Source of the DNA: CAWCDJ01 sp963836015
Lineage (GTDB): Bacteria > Acidobacteriota > Terriglobia > Bryobacterales > Bryobacteraceae
Assembly: GCA_963836015.1 (NCBI GenBank)
Contig: CAWIIF010000015.1
Location: 2,108,001-2,172,000, forward strand
Length of the DNA stretch: 64,000 nucleotides
Direction: 5' to 3'
Below are positions 24,211-32,370 of the stretch, piece after piece. The position numbers and the translations under genes are program-made. The notes below the pieces were generated by a model. It was given only the letters and a program-made list of their open reading frames with translations, was not told where the DNA came from and did no database searches. The first letter of the stretch is position 1. The number at the start of each line of letters is the position of its first letter.

Positions 24211-25773
24211 ATGACCAGCCGGCTGGCGGCAGTTCTGATGCTGGGTGTTGTACCGTTGCGGGCCGCCGTGTTCGACGTTACCGCCAACGGCGCCAAGGGC
24301 GATGGCAAGGCCCTCGACCGCGATGCCATCAACAGAACGATCGAACTCGCGTCCAAGGCCGGCGGCGGAACCGTACACTTCCCGTCCGGAACGTATCTCA
24401 CCGGCTCGATCCAACTGCGCAGCAATGTCACGCTCGAGTTCGAACCCGGCGCCCGCCTCGAAGCCGCGGCCGATCCAGCCGCCTACGACCCGCCCGAGCC
24501 CAACCAGTGGACCCAGTTTCAGGATGCCGGACACAGCCACTGGCACAACAGCCTGATCTGGGGAGACCAGGTCGAGAACGTCGCGATCGTGGGCGCCGGT
24601 TTGATCTCCGGAAGGGCATTGGGCCGGGGAGCGCCCCGCGGAGTAGGGGACAAAGCCATCGCGCTCCGCCTCGCGCGCAACGTCACGCTGCGAGATTTTT
24701 CGATTCTGAACGGCGGGCACTTTGGAATCCTGGCCACCGGCGTGAACAATCTGACCATCGACAACGTCAAGATCGACACCAATCGCGACGCGGTGGATAT
24801 CGACGGCTGCCGCAACGTGCGCATCTCGAACTCCAGCTTTAACTCGCCGAACGACGATGCCCTCGTCCTGAAAACGAGTTATGCGCTCGGCTCGGCCCTG
24901 CCGGTGGAAGCGGTGACCGTCACGAACTGCCTGGTCAGCGGCTACGACATCGGCTCGCTCCTCGACGGCACTTACAAGCGCACCGTCACCCGCGCGCCCG
25001 ACCGCGACGGCCCAACCGGGCGGGTGAAGATCGGGACGGAAAGCGACGGCGACTTCCGCAACATCACGATTTCCAACGTGGTCTTCGACCGCTCCCGCGG
25101 GCTGGCGCTCGAGACCGTGGACGGCGGGCACATCGAGGACGTGGCCATCTCCAACATCACGATGCGGGATGTGTCGAACGCGCCCATTTTCATCCGCCTC
25201 GGCAGCCGCCTGCGCGCGCCCGAAGGAACGGCCATCGGCGCCATCCGCCGCGTGAACATCAGCAATGTGGTGGTGTACGATGCCGATCCACGGTACGGGT
25301 CGATCATCAGCGGCATTCCCGGACACGATGTCGAGGACGTGAAGCTGAGCAACATCCGCATCCTCTATCGGGGAGGACTCACGCTCGACCAGGTGGCCAA
25401 GCAGCCGCCCGACCTGGTGAACTCGTTTTTCTTTCGCGGAGGGGTGCCGCCCCGCGAGCCGTACGCTACGCCGGAGCGGGAAAAGGAGTACCCGGAGCCT
25501 TCCATGTTCGGCATTGTCCCCGCGTGGGGCTTTTTCATCCGCCACGCTTCGGGCATCGGGCTGAGTGACGTCCAAGTTGGCTTTCTCAGCGAAGACCGCC
25601 GGCCGGCATTTGTACTCGACGATGTGAAGGGCGCGGATTTCCACTATGTCCAGGCACAGAAAGTGCCCGGTGTGCCGGCGTTCGTCCTCAGCAACGTGGA
25701 GCGCCTCTCCATCGATCACTGCTCACCAACTCCGGACACACGCGCCGAGAAGATTGCGCGAAAAGAGATGTAG
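24211..25773 (+). CDS. GH28-family secreted polygalacturonase-like enzyme
   Basis: The 520-residue protein starts at MTSRLAAVLMLGVVPLRAAV (signal peptide), with GAGGAGG 9 bp before ATG 24211. It is a right-handed beta-helix starting FDVTANGAKGDGKALDRDAI. GH28 catalytic elements are partly kept: NRDAVDID (Asp193), PNDDALVLK (Asp215, Asp216) and RVKIGTES. The third motif, normally Gly-His-Gly, reads GYDIGS at 244-249, so the usual His is absent. It may act on rhamnogalacturonan or another galacturonan rather than homogalacturonan. It has no close operon partner; the PAP2 gene starts 173 bp later, and that gap holds nothing recognised. Confidence 0.85.
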   Translation: MTSRLAAVLMLGVVPLRAAVFDVTANGAKGDGKALDRDAINRTIELASKAGGGTVHFPSGTYLTGSIQLRSNVTLEFEPGARLEAAADPAAYDPPEPNQWTQFQDAGHSHWHNSLIWGDQVENVAIVGAGLISGRALGRGAPRGVGDKAIALRLARNVTLRDFSILNGGHFGILATGVNNLTIDNVKIDTNRDAVDIDGCRNVRISNSSFNSPNDDALVLKTSYALGSALPVEAVTVTNCLVSGYDIGSLLDGTYKRTVTRAPDRDGPTGRVKIGTESDGDFRNITISNVVFDRSRGLALETVDGGHIEDVAISNITMRDVSNAPIFIRLGSRLRAPEGTAIGAIRRVNISNVVVYDADPRYGSIISGIPGHDVEDVKLSNIRILYRGGLTLDQVAKQPPDLVNSFFFRGGVPPREPYATPEREKEYPEPSMFGIVPAWGFFIRHASGIGLSDVQVGFLSEDRRPAFVLDDVKGADFHYVQAQKVPGVPAFVLSNVERLSIDHCSPTPDTRAEKIARKEM

Positions 25774-25946
25774 CTCCCTGCCATATCAGAGCCCGGCCGC
25801 TCACACGCTTACGGGAGCCTGTGGTACTTTGGCAGAAAGAATATCGTGGTCGCGGCCAAACAGCGGGAACCGCGTCGACGCAGCCGCGCGGAGTGCTGTT
25901 GTGCGTTCCTCGAGCTTCAGACGGTTACGCCATTGATCGGTCGCAC

Positions 25947-27152
25947 ATGAAAACATCCGACTCGCGAACATGGGGTCCCGAACTGCTGGCGGTCGCCGGG
26001 TTGGTCTTCCTGGCGCCCATCGCGGTGGCGCTGCGAGGCGGACTGCTCCACGCAATCGGTCACAATGCAACGCTCGCGGCGAATCTGGGCGCGGCGCTGA
26101 TGATTTTTCTCGCGGCCCGGCCGAGTGTCCGGGAATGGATCGCGGCGGTCGGCCTGGCGGTCGCGTTTCGCGCCCTCTATGTCACCCTGGTCGAGCCTGT
26201 GGGAGACTATCCCGGATCGTTCCTGCTAAGTTGGTGCGCGTTTCTGGGGGTAGCGGCGATTGTTGTGCTCGGGGGTCGCCTGGCTCGTGATCCCGTACGC
26301 CGGTGCATGGAGGATTTTCTGGCCGCCGCGCTGTGCCTGGAGGGGTGGATCGTTTTCGTATACGCGATGCACCTTACCGTGCAGTATCTGCCCCGCACAA
26401 TCGACGGGGTGCTCTATTCGTTCGATGCCTCGCTGGGGTTCAAACCAAGCTTCGTTATGGGCTCGTGGCTGATCGGCCGCCCGTTTCTCGCCGCTGTCAC
26501 GGCCTTCCAATACGAGGTGCTGTTTATCGCCGTGATGGGCACTTACGCGTGGAAGCGGCGGCGGGGCGAGACGGAGCGCACGCTGGCTACCATTGCCTGC
26601 GTGCTGCTGGGAGGGCTCGTGCTGTATTTCCTTTGTCCCGCGACGGGACCGGGGTGGGCTTTTCCGGGGAAGTTCCCATTACACCCGCCGACGGCGTCGA
26701 GCGGACTTTTGCGCCCCATGCTGGTCGCGAACGCGCCGCGCAACGCGATGCCGTCTCTCCACATCGGCTTGGCTCTCGTCGCGTTTTGGGCCACCCGCGG
26801 TCTCGGGCGCCTGGCGAGGGTCGCACTCGCGTGTTTCCTCGCGGCCACCGTTTTTTCCACGCTGGCGATGGGCGAACACTACCTGATCGATCTGGCAGTC
26901 GCCGTGCCGTATTCGGTTGCTATACGAGCGGCCGTAGATGGTCGAATCCGCCCGATGGCAATCGGCGCCGCGCTGACTGCCGCTTGGATCGTCGCGTTCC
27001 GCGCGCCGGTGGACTTCAGCGCGTGGCCTGCCGCCGCATCCTGGATCCTGATCATCTTGACCGTGGCAATTCCGCTGGCTATCGACTCCGGCCTAGTGAA
27101 TGTTCGCCGGACATTTCTCCGGCAGAATGAACGAGACGCCGCCCGGGTGTAG
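25947..27152 (+). CDS. PAP2-superfamily integral membrane protein (Aur1/inositol-phosphotransferase-like)
   Basis: The 401-residue protein has about ten hydrophobic helices. The phosphatase/transferase motifs near the C-terminal third are CPATGPGWAF, NAMPSLHIGLALVAFW (His) and GEHYLIDLAVAVPYS (His and Asp). Their order matches the PAP2 family, and the overall length and N-terminal helices recall Aur1/Ipt1-type lipid phosphotransferases. It may transfer a phospho-headgroup or hydrolyse a lipid phosphate at the membrane. ATG 25947 is chosen because the upstream 42 codons have shadow character. It converges on the small secreted protein gene at 27185. Confidence 0.82.
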   Translation: MKTSDSRTWGPELLAVAGLVFLAPIAVALRGGLLHAIGHNATLAANLGAALMIFLAARPSVREWIAAVGLAVAFRALYVTLVEPVGDYPGSFLLSWCAFLGVAAIVVLGGRLARDPVRRCMEDFLAAALCLEGWIVFVYAMHLTVQYLPRTIDGVLYSFDASLGFKPSFVMGSWLIGRPFLAAVTAFQYEVLFIAVMGTYAWKRRRGETERTLATIACVLLGGLVLYFLCPATGPGWAFPGKFPLHPPTASSGLLRPMLVANAPRNAMPSLHIGLALVAFWATRGLGRLARVALACFLAATVFSTLAMGEHYLIDLAVAVPYSVAIRAAVDGRIRPMAIGAALTAAWIVAFRAPVDFSAWPAAASWILIILTVAIPLAIDSGLVNVRRTFLRQNERDAARV

Positions 27153-27184
27153 CCGGAAGCCGCCCAATAGCGAAGCCCCCCAGC

Positions 27185-27556
27185 CTACTTCTCCCGCTTC
27201 AGCGTCATCGTGCCTCCGGGGAAGTCGCCTCCTTCGGCCTTGGAGTTCAGCTTGATCTCGTCGCCGTTGATGGTGCCGTCGTGCATGATCTTCATGCCGC
27301 CGTTGGCTTCGATCGTGACCACGAAGGAGAGCTTGTCCCCTTCCACTTTGCCGTCGCTGATCTCGATCGCATCGCCCTGCGGTCCCTGCACGGTGCCGGT
27401 GAGCTTGGCGCCGTCCTGCTTGAAGTTGAAGGTGAGCGCGAAGCCTTCGCCGTTCGGTCCGGCCATCTGTCCGGTCCACTTGCCGGTTACGTCGGCGGCC
27501 CACGCGGCCATGGAAACCAGCGCCATCAGCATGGCAGTCAAAATCGTCTTCTTCAT
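27185..27556 (-). CDS. Small secreted beta-rich protein
   Basis: The product is 123 residues with a signal peptide (ILTAMLMALVSMAAWAA) and GGAGG before ATG 27556. The mature part is a repeated beta pattern with Gly turns (DVTGKWTGQMAGPNGEGFAL, GAKLTGTVQGPQGDAIEI, GDEIKLNSKAEGGDFPGG), lipocalin-like in style. Similar short secreted proteins are frequent in Acidobacteria as I recall; no function is known. It is divergent from the diheme cytochrome gene. Confidence 0.75.
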   Translation of the reverse strand: MKKTILTAMLMALVSMAAWAADVTGKWTGQMAGPNGEGFALTFNFKQDGAKLTGTVQGPQGDAIEISDGKVEGDKLSFVVTIEANGGMKIMHDGTINGDEIKLNSKAEGGDFPGGTMTLKREK

Positions 27557-27609
27557 GCCCGCCTCCTTGGATGTTCCCTGGGGGTCCCGCTTAATATATC
27601 ATTACGCCT

Positions 27610-28419
27610 ATGCGCAGAACGGGACGGTTGGTGCTGGTCTTCGGTCTTGTGTGTGTATCGGTCCCTTTCCTCCCGGCCCAGGAGGGCCGGCGCGGAGGGC
27701 GAGGCAGCATCCGGGAATTTCTCGGCCTGGGGCCTCCGCCCGATCCGGCCGCGGCCGAGCGCGGCTCAAAACTGTATGCTTCGAACTGTGCGTTCTGCCA
27801 CGGTGAGAAGGCGCGCGGCGCCGAAGGCCCCGACCTGGTGCGCTCCGTGCTGGTCCTTCACGATGAAAAGGGAGAGCTGATCGGTCCGGTGATCTCCGCG
27901 GGACGCACCGACCGGGGCATGCCCGCTTTCCCCGCGCTCACCGGCGAGCAGCGCAACGATATCGCGCAATTCCTGCACATGCAGGTGGAACTGGCCGCCA
28001 ACCGCGGCTCCTACAAGCGCCTCAACATCGTGACCGGCGACGCCCGGAAAGGGGAGCAGTATTTCAACGGCGCGGGCCGGTGCAATACGTGCCACTCGGT
28101 TACGGGCGACCTGGCCCACATCGCGTCGCGGATTCCGCAGCCCGATCAGTTGCAGAGCCGGTTCGTCTGGCCAGGCGTCCCGCGCGAACGGAAGGTCACG
28201 GTGACGCCGGCTTCCGGCCCGGCCGTTTCCGGCACTCTCAAGCGCATGGACGACTTCCAAGTCTCGCTGTGGGATTCCTCGGGCAGCTACCGCTCCTTCC
28301 CGCGTGAAGGCGTCAAAGTGGAAGTGGAAGACAAGCTGGCTGGTCATCGCCGCCTCCTCGAACAGTACACGGATGCGGACATCCACGATGTCACGGCTTA
28401 CCTGGTGACCCTGAAATGA
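27610..28419 (+). CDS. Periplasmic diheme cytochrome c, partner of the PQQ dehydrogenase
   Basis: The 269-residue protein has a signal peptide (LVLVFGLVCVSVPFLPAQ) and two haem sites, CAFCH at 60-64 and CNTCH at 158-162. A Met (GMPAFPALTG) after the first site is a possible ligand. The C-terminal part (VTVTPASGPAVSGTLKRMDD) is a small beta domain seen in acidobacterial c-type cytochromes. Its stop overlaps the start of the PQQ dehydrogenase gene by 4 nt, so it very probably accepts electrons from that enzyme. It lacks a convincing ribosome site, so it may have a leaderless or short-leader message. Confidence 0.87.
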   Translation: MRRTGRLVLVFGLVCVSVPFLPAQEGRRGGRGSIREFLGLGPPPDPAAAERGSKLYASNCAFCHGEKARGAEGPDLVRSVLVLHDEKGELIGPVISAGRTDRGMPAFPALTGEQRNDIAQFLHMQVELAANRGSYKRLNIVTGDARKGEQYFNGAGRCNTCHSVTGDLAHIASRIPQPDQLQSRFVWPGVPRERKVTVTPASGPAVSGTLKRMDDFQVSLWDSSGSYRSFPREGVKVEVEDKLAGHRRLLEQYTDADIHDVTAYLVTLK

Positions 28420-29975
28420 AACTGGCGGCGATTTTCTTTTTTCTCCCGGCGTTGTTTGCGCAGGGTATCCCGGGCACCTGGCCCACCTACAACGGCGACT
28501 ACTCGGGCCGCCGCTTCAGCTCGCTGGCGCAGATCGGCCAGTCGAACATCGACCGCCTGGCGCTCAACTGGTTCTTCCGCATCAGCAACGTCGGCCCGCA
28601 GCGCGGCGTGGGGAATCCGGAGATCAAATCGACCCCGCTGTTCGTCGACGGGGTCCTCTACTTCACCATTCCCGATCACGTGTGGGCGGTCGATGCGCGC
28701 ACGGGCGAAGAGATCTGGCATTACGGATGGGTCGATCACGGCGGCCACCTGGTGGGCAACCGCGGCCTGGGCATGTATCACGACTGGCTGTATTTCCTGG
28801 CTCCCGACGGCTGGTTCATCTCGCTCAACGCCAAAGACGGCAAGGAGCGCTGGCGTAAGAAGGTGGCGGACGAGAAACTGCAATACTTCACCACCATGGC
28901 CGCCATGATCGTGAAGAACCACGTGATTGTCGGGGTGGGCGGCGACGCCATGGACGTTCCCGGGTATCTCGAGGCGCGCGACCCGGAGACCGGCGATGTG
29001 CAGTGGCGCTGGAATACCGAGCCCAGCCCGGGAGCGCCTGGCTCCGAAACCTGGCCGAACGCGGCCGCCATGGGGCACGGCGGCGGCATGACGTGGAACC
29101 CCGGCACCTACGATCCGGAGCTCAACCTTCTTTATTGGGGCACCGGGAATCCCAACCCCGTGTACGCCGGGCAGGGCCGCAAAGGCAGCAACCTGTGGAC
29201 CTGCTCGATCGTGGCGCTCAACCCCGACACCGGCAAGCTGGTCTGGTATTTCCAGGCATCGCCGCACGACACGCACGATTGGGACAACGTCGAAACGCCC
29301 GTGCTGTTCGACGCCGAAGTCGGCGGCCGGAAGCGCAAGCTTCTCGCGCAGGCGGCCCGCAACGGCTACTTCTTCGTCCTCGATCGGACCGATGGAAGCA
29401 GCCTGGTCTCCAAGGGATTCGTCGGCGTGGACTGGTCGAAAGGCATCGACGCCAGGGGGCAGCCGATCCCCGACCCCGCCAAGGAGCCCAAAGTGGACGG
29501 CTCGCTGGTGAACACGCCGGCGGGCGGCGGCACCAACTGGCCTCCTCCCAGTTTCGATCCCGAAACGGGCCTGTTTTACGTCAACGCCCGCCGCGGCTAC
29601 AGCCTCGCCTACCTGACCGATACCGATCCGAAACCGGAGGGCTATGGCGGCGGCCCGGGCGGGGGATTCGCCGAACCGTTTCTCGAAGCGCTCGACTACA
29701 AGACCGGCAACATCGTGTGGAGCCATCCCTATCCTTCCGGCGGTTACGGCAACTCCGGAGCCGGCATCCTCACGACCGCGGGCAAATTGCTCTTCACCGG
29801 CGACCCGTCCGGCAACCTGATCGCGCACGATCCCGCGACCGGCAAAATCCTCTGGCACTTCCACACCGGCCAGAACGTGAGCAACGGCCCGATGACTTTC
29901 GAGATGGAGGGCCGCCAGTACGTCGTGGCCGGCGCCGGCGACACGCTTTTTGCGTTCGCGCTCGCCGGGAAGTAG
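28416..29975 (+). CDS. PQQ-dependent alcohol-type dehydrogenase, probably lanthanide type
   Basis: The 519-residue protein has a short signal peptide (LAAIFFFLPALFAQ) and an eight-bladed quinoprotein propeller with tryptophan-docking repeats (DARTGEEIWHYG, NAKDGKERWRKK, DPETGDVQWRW, NPDTGKLVWYF, DPATGKILWHF). The catalytic loop HDTHDWD contains Asp288 and, two residues on, Asp290. In XoxF-type enzymes an Asp at +2 binds a lanthanide, while calcium enzymes have Ala, so this is probably a lanthanide enzyme. The adjacent-Cys disulfide of methanol dehydrogenase is absent. It oxidises an alcohol or sugar in the periplasm and passes electrons to the upstream-encoded cytochrome (4-nt ATGA overlap). 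Confidence 0.9.
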   Translation: MKLAAIFFFLPALFAQGIPGTWPTYNGDYSGRRFSSLAQIGQSNIDRLALNWFFRISNVGPQRGVGNPEIKSTPLFVDGVLYFTIPDHVWAVDARTGEEIWHYGWVDHGGHLVGNRGLGMYHDWLYFLAPDGWFISLNAKDGKERWRKKVADEKLQYFTTMAAMIVKNHVIVGVGGDAMDVPGYLEARDPETGDVQWRWNTEPSPGAPGSETWPNAAAMGHGGGMTWNPGTYDPELNLLYWGTGNPNPVYAGQGRKGSNLWTCSIVALNPDTGKLVWYFQASPHDTHDWDNVETPVLFDAEVGGRKRKLLAQAARNGYFFVLDRTDGSSLVSKGFVGVDWSKGIDARGQPIPDPAKEPKVDGSLVNTPAGGGTNWPPPSFDPETGLFYVNARRGYSLAYLTDTDPKPEGYGGGPGGGFAEPFLEALDYKTGNIVWSHPYPSGGYGNSGAGILTTAGKLLFTGDPSGNLIAHDPATGKILWHFHTGQNVSNGPMTFEMEGRQYVVAGAGDTLFAFALAGK

Positions 29976-29976
29976 T

Positions 29977-30759
29977 TTACCGCTCGAACACCACGGCCTG
30001 GCCGTGCTGCGGCGCCAGGTACTTAACGTCGGGCGCGCGCAGCGTGAGAGCCGCGTGAAACTGCCGCGGATCGATCGAATTGTCCGGGAACATGTCGTAG
30101 TGGCAGGGGATGGCCGCTCGCGGCTTGATCTGCGCCGCGAGCCGCGCCGCCTGGTCGTGCGACAGGTTCTTGAACCCGCCGTTGATGCAGGTGATCATCA
30201 GCGCGGGCTTGTACTTGGCCGCCGAAGCCAGCAACTCGCACTCGGCGGTGTCGCCGGTCATGTAGATCCGCGGGCCGCCGCCGAATTCGAGCAGGTATCC
30301 CATGTGGTTGAGATCGGTATCGTCGGTGGGCAGGGCGAAGGTCGCGCGCATCCGCAGGTCCCGGAACTCCAGTTCGTGGTCGGGCCAGAGGGGCTGGATG
30401 CGGCCTTCTTCCACGCCCTTCCGCCGGAAGACCTCGCAGCTCGGATGCGGACCCACGAAAAGGGACGTGTCCTTATTGCGGAGGCGCGCGATGGTCTCGG
30501 GGTCCGTGTGGTCCTGGTGGTTGTGCGTGCAGGCGATCACATCGACGTCGATCTCCTCGGGCGGAATCAGCACGGGCACCTGGCGGTGCATGTCCATGCC
30601 GGGAGGAGCAACCGCCGCGCAACTGTCGGTAAGGTAGAGGTCGATCGCCAGCAGCGTTCCCTCATGCGACTTGAACAGGTACCCGTTCTGTCCCAGCCAC
30701 CACAACGCCACGGTCCCTTTTTTCACGGGGAACTGGCGGATTTCCCGCATCAGACTCAT
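29977..30759 (-). CDS. UlaG-like metallo-beta-lactamase-fold hydrolase
   Basis: The 260-residue protein has the metal signature HNHQDH (79-84), ALWWLGQNGYLFKS at the start, MTGDTAECELL and HYDMFPDNSIDP near the end. The last is characteristic of the UlaG (L-ascorbate-6-phosphate lactonase) branch of the superfamily. It has no signal peptide. Its natural substrate is unknown; it could open a sugar lactone. A second in-frame ATG lies three codons in, and neither start has a clear ribosome site. It converges with the PQQ gene with 1 bp between stops. Confidence 0.88.
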   Translation of the reverse strand: MSLMREIRQFPVKKGTVALWWLGQNGYLFKSHEGTLLAIDLYLTDSCAAVAPPGMDMHRQVPVLIPPEEIDVDVIACTHNHQDHTDPETIARLRNKDTSLFVGPHPSCEVFRRKGVEEGRIQPLWPDHELEFRDLRMRATFALPTDDTDLNHMGYLLEFGGGPRIYMTGDTAECELLASAAKYKPALMITCINGGFKNLSHDQAARLAAQIKPRAAIPCHYDMFPDNSIDPRQFHAALTLRAPDVKYLAPQHGQAVVFER

Positions 30760-30785
30760 GCGTTTATTGTGGCAAACTTGAGTGG

Positions 30786-31082
30786 ATGCCCGTATCGTTG
30801 GAGTTCATGCGCGGCATGCTGGGCGTACTTTGCATCTTCTTTGCCCACATGGCCGGCCGCTCGGCGGCGTCCGTGCGCAAGGGACAACAAAGGGTTTCGA
30901 AACTGTACGGCTGGATCCTGCGTGCCGTGGTGTGCGCGGCCGTCATGGTCTTCCGGCATCCCGCGGACAACGTGGCCATCGGGGTATGGGTGCTTGCCGG
31001 CGCGGCATTTGGAGTGGGGATGTGGACGGTCTCGCGGCAGAGGCCGCCCGAGGATTTGACCGAACACATCTTCCCGGAGTGA
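30786..31082 (+). CDS. Small membrane protein (98 residues)
   Basis: Two hydrophobic helices (LEFMRGMLGVLCIFFAHMAG and AVVCAAVMVFRHPADNVAIGVWVLAGAAFGVGMW) flank a basic loop (RKGQQRVSKLYGW). No family is recognised. It is divergent from the UlaG-like gene (26 bp), and a GGAG at its 3' end appears to serve as the ribosome site of the next, NACHT-like frame. The two are therefore likely cotranscribed. Confidence 0.65.
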   Translation: MPVSLEFMRGMLGVLCIFFAHMAGRSAASVRKGQQRVSKLYGWILRAVVCAAVMVFRHPADNVAIGVWVLAGAAFGVGMWTVSRQRPPEDLTEHIFPE

Positions 31083-31086
31083 ATGT

Positions 31087-31599
31087 TTGTTCCTGGCGGC
31101 GCGTTATATCCAGCACCTTCGCGCGGAAACCGTAACGGAGGACGCTGCGATCCCCGACGATGCCGTCGAGGCGCTGGCTTCTCCGCGCCTGGTGGTGCGC
31201 GGCAGCGGACGGTCGCGATTTCTCCGCCGCATCGCGTACCTGTGGTGCGGCGCTGTGCTGGACACGCGCGTCGACACCCTGCTGCTGCCGGTGCTGCTGC
31301 AGGTCCGCGACCTGGCAATCCCGCTGGACGCGCTGCTCAACCGGCGCAACCGCGAATTCGACTGGGGCCTTCCGGACGATTTTTTCCCCGAGCGTCTCTC
31401 GAGCGGCGCCTGCCTGGTGATGCTGGACGGATTCGAGGAAGGCCCGCGGGACGTCGAAGCCTTGATCGCCGCGTATCCGCGATGCCGCTACATCGTGGCT
31501 TCAGGCGCGGACGGCGGGAATGCCGGCACCGGCGAGAGCGGATTCCACCTCGGCGGGGCGCAGGCGCGTTGCGTCGTAATCCACGGTGAGGGCGTCTAA
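31087..31599 (+). CDS. Degenerate stand-alone NACHT-like domain protein, TTG start
   Basis: The 170-residue frame reads like the front half of a NACHT NTPase. PRLVVRGSGRSRFLRRIAY sits where Walker A (GxxGxGKS/T-LLR) is expected, LLLPVLLQVRDLAIPLDALL matches the post-Walker region, and SGACLVMLDGFEEGP matches Walker B. AAYPRCRYIVASG matches the sensor segment, where NACHT proteins have TSR. The Walker Lys and Ser/Thr are gone, and sensor Arg is absent, so nucleotide hydrolysis is unlikely. A GGAG seven bases before TTG 31087 supports this start. No effector or repeat domain follows. It may be a relic or a regulator that kept the fold. Confidence 0.6.
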   Translation: MFLAARYIQHLRAETVTEDAAIPDDAVEALASPRLVVRGSGRSRFLRRIAYLWCGAVLDTRVDTLLLPVLLQVRDLAIPLDALLNRRNREFDWGLPDDFFPERLSSGACLVMLDGFEEGPRDVEALIAAYPRCRYIVASGADGGNAGTGESGFHLGGAQARCVVIHGEGV

Positions 31600-31716
31600 C
31601 GAGGGTTCCACCTGGATCCTCTGTATTCCGTAGACCGCGTGTGCGTCGGAAATCCGGCTCATCATCAGGTCGTCGAGCGGTCTCTGCAGGTGGAAGCGGA
31701 TCTGGACCTTCGTCAT
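31501..31716 (-). CDS. Small ferredoxin-fold (HMA-like) protein without metal cysteines
   Basis: The product is 71 residues: MTKVQIRFHLQRPLDDLMMS, then ISDAHAVYGIQRIQVEP, SLDALTVDYDATRL and RPAEVESALAGAGIP. The beta-alpha-beta-beta-alpha-beta order and the motif VDYDATRLRPAEVESALAGAGIP are those of heavy-metal-associated domains, but the CxxC is absent. It overlaps the 3' end of the NACHT-like frame on the other strand by 99 bp. Function unknown. Confidence 0.65.
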   Translation of the reverse strand: MTKVQIRFHLQRPLDDLMMSRISDAHAVYGIQRIQVEPSLDALTVDYDATRLRPAEVESALAGAGIPAVRA

Positions 31717-31767
31717 AAAGATACAGGATAGCAGCCCGCAACCGGGCGCCCCGCCTGCCGGCGCGGC

Positions 31768-32280
31768 TCAACCGGCAACGCGGTCGCGGAATCTCTCGGG
31801 AACCTCCACGGCGGCAAAATCGCGCTGGAGTTCGGCCACGTCGTCCGGTTCGAGCACCATTTTCGCCATACGGAATAGGATGTTGTCTTCCTTATAAATG
31901 TGGTGCCGCAGCATTTCGATGTAGGCGGCGCTGTTGCCGTACACGGCGCGCAGTGCCTCGGAGTCGCCCGCTTCGGCGGCGTCCAGATTCTCGCGCACCG
32001 CTTTCAAGTAGCCGCGTCCCTGGTCGTGCTCCGCCAGCATGACTCCGAGGGGACCGCCCTCCTGCGGCACACCGCGCTCCCGCATGCGCGGGAACAGCAG
32101 ATTCTCCTCCTTCGCGTGGTGGCAGCCGTCCGCGAAGTGGCGGAAGAAATCGAGCGCCTCGTCGAAGAAAAGGCGCGGAAAGGGCCGGCCGGGCCCGGTT
32201 TCGCGGATTTTCGCTTCCACGGCGTCCAGCATGGATTCGATCGCGCGGTGCTCCTGGCTCAGGACATCGGTAGGATGCAT
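31768..32280 (-). CDS. Hemerythrin HHE-domain protein
   Basis: The 170-residue four-helix protein has the HHE ligand pattern: EHRAIESML, FADGCHHAKEENLLFPRM, MLAEHDQGRGYLKAV and IEMLRHHIYKEDNILFRMA. The ligands would carry a di-iron centre for oxygen, NO or iron handling in the cytoplasm. GAGG lies 7 bp before ATG 32280. A GTGA-N6-TCAC palindrome 48 bp upstream suggests control by a CRP/FNR-family protein, which fits NO or oxygen response. Confidence 0.9.
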   Translation of the reverse strand: MHPTDVLSQEHRAIESMLDAVEAKIRETGPGRPFPRLFFDEALDFFRHFADGCHHAKEENLLFPRMRERGVPQEGGPLGVMLAEHDQGRGYLKAVRENLDAAEAGDSEALRAVYGNSAAYIEMLRHHIYKEDNILFRMAKMVLEPDDVAELQRDFAAVEVPERFRDRVAG

Positions 32281-32327
32281 TTCATGACCTCACTCTTCGA
32301 TTGTGGGGGGGCCGGCCCACCGATTGC

Positions 32328-32343
32328 GGTGACTCAGGTCACC
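32328..32343. promoter_or_regulatory. CRP/FNR-family-like palindrome between divergent genes
   Basis: GGTGAC-TCAG-GTCACC is a perfect 16-bp palindrome. Read as GGTGA-N6-TCACC it keeps the GTGA-N6-TCAC core of CRP/FNR-family sites. It lies between the hemerythrin start (32280) and the start at 32371, so it could control either or both. No regulator gene is nearby. Confidence 0.5.
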
Positions 32344-32370
32344 AGCAATGGCCCGGCGTATAGTAGTTCT

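Noticed and set aside
31083..31589. ATG-started frame overlapping the NACHT-like gene
   Set aside because: Its product is an Arg/Gly/Pro-rich shadow, while the neighbouring frame has coherent NACHT-like segments and a ribosome site.
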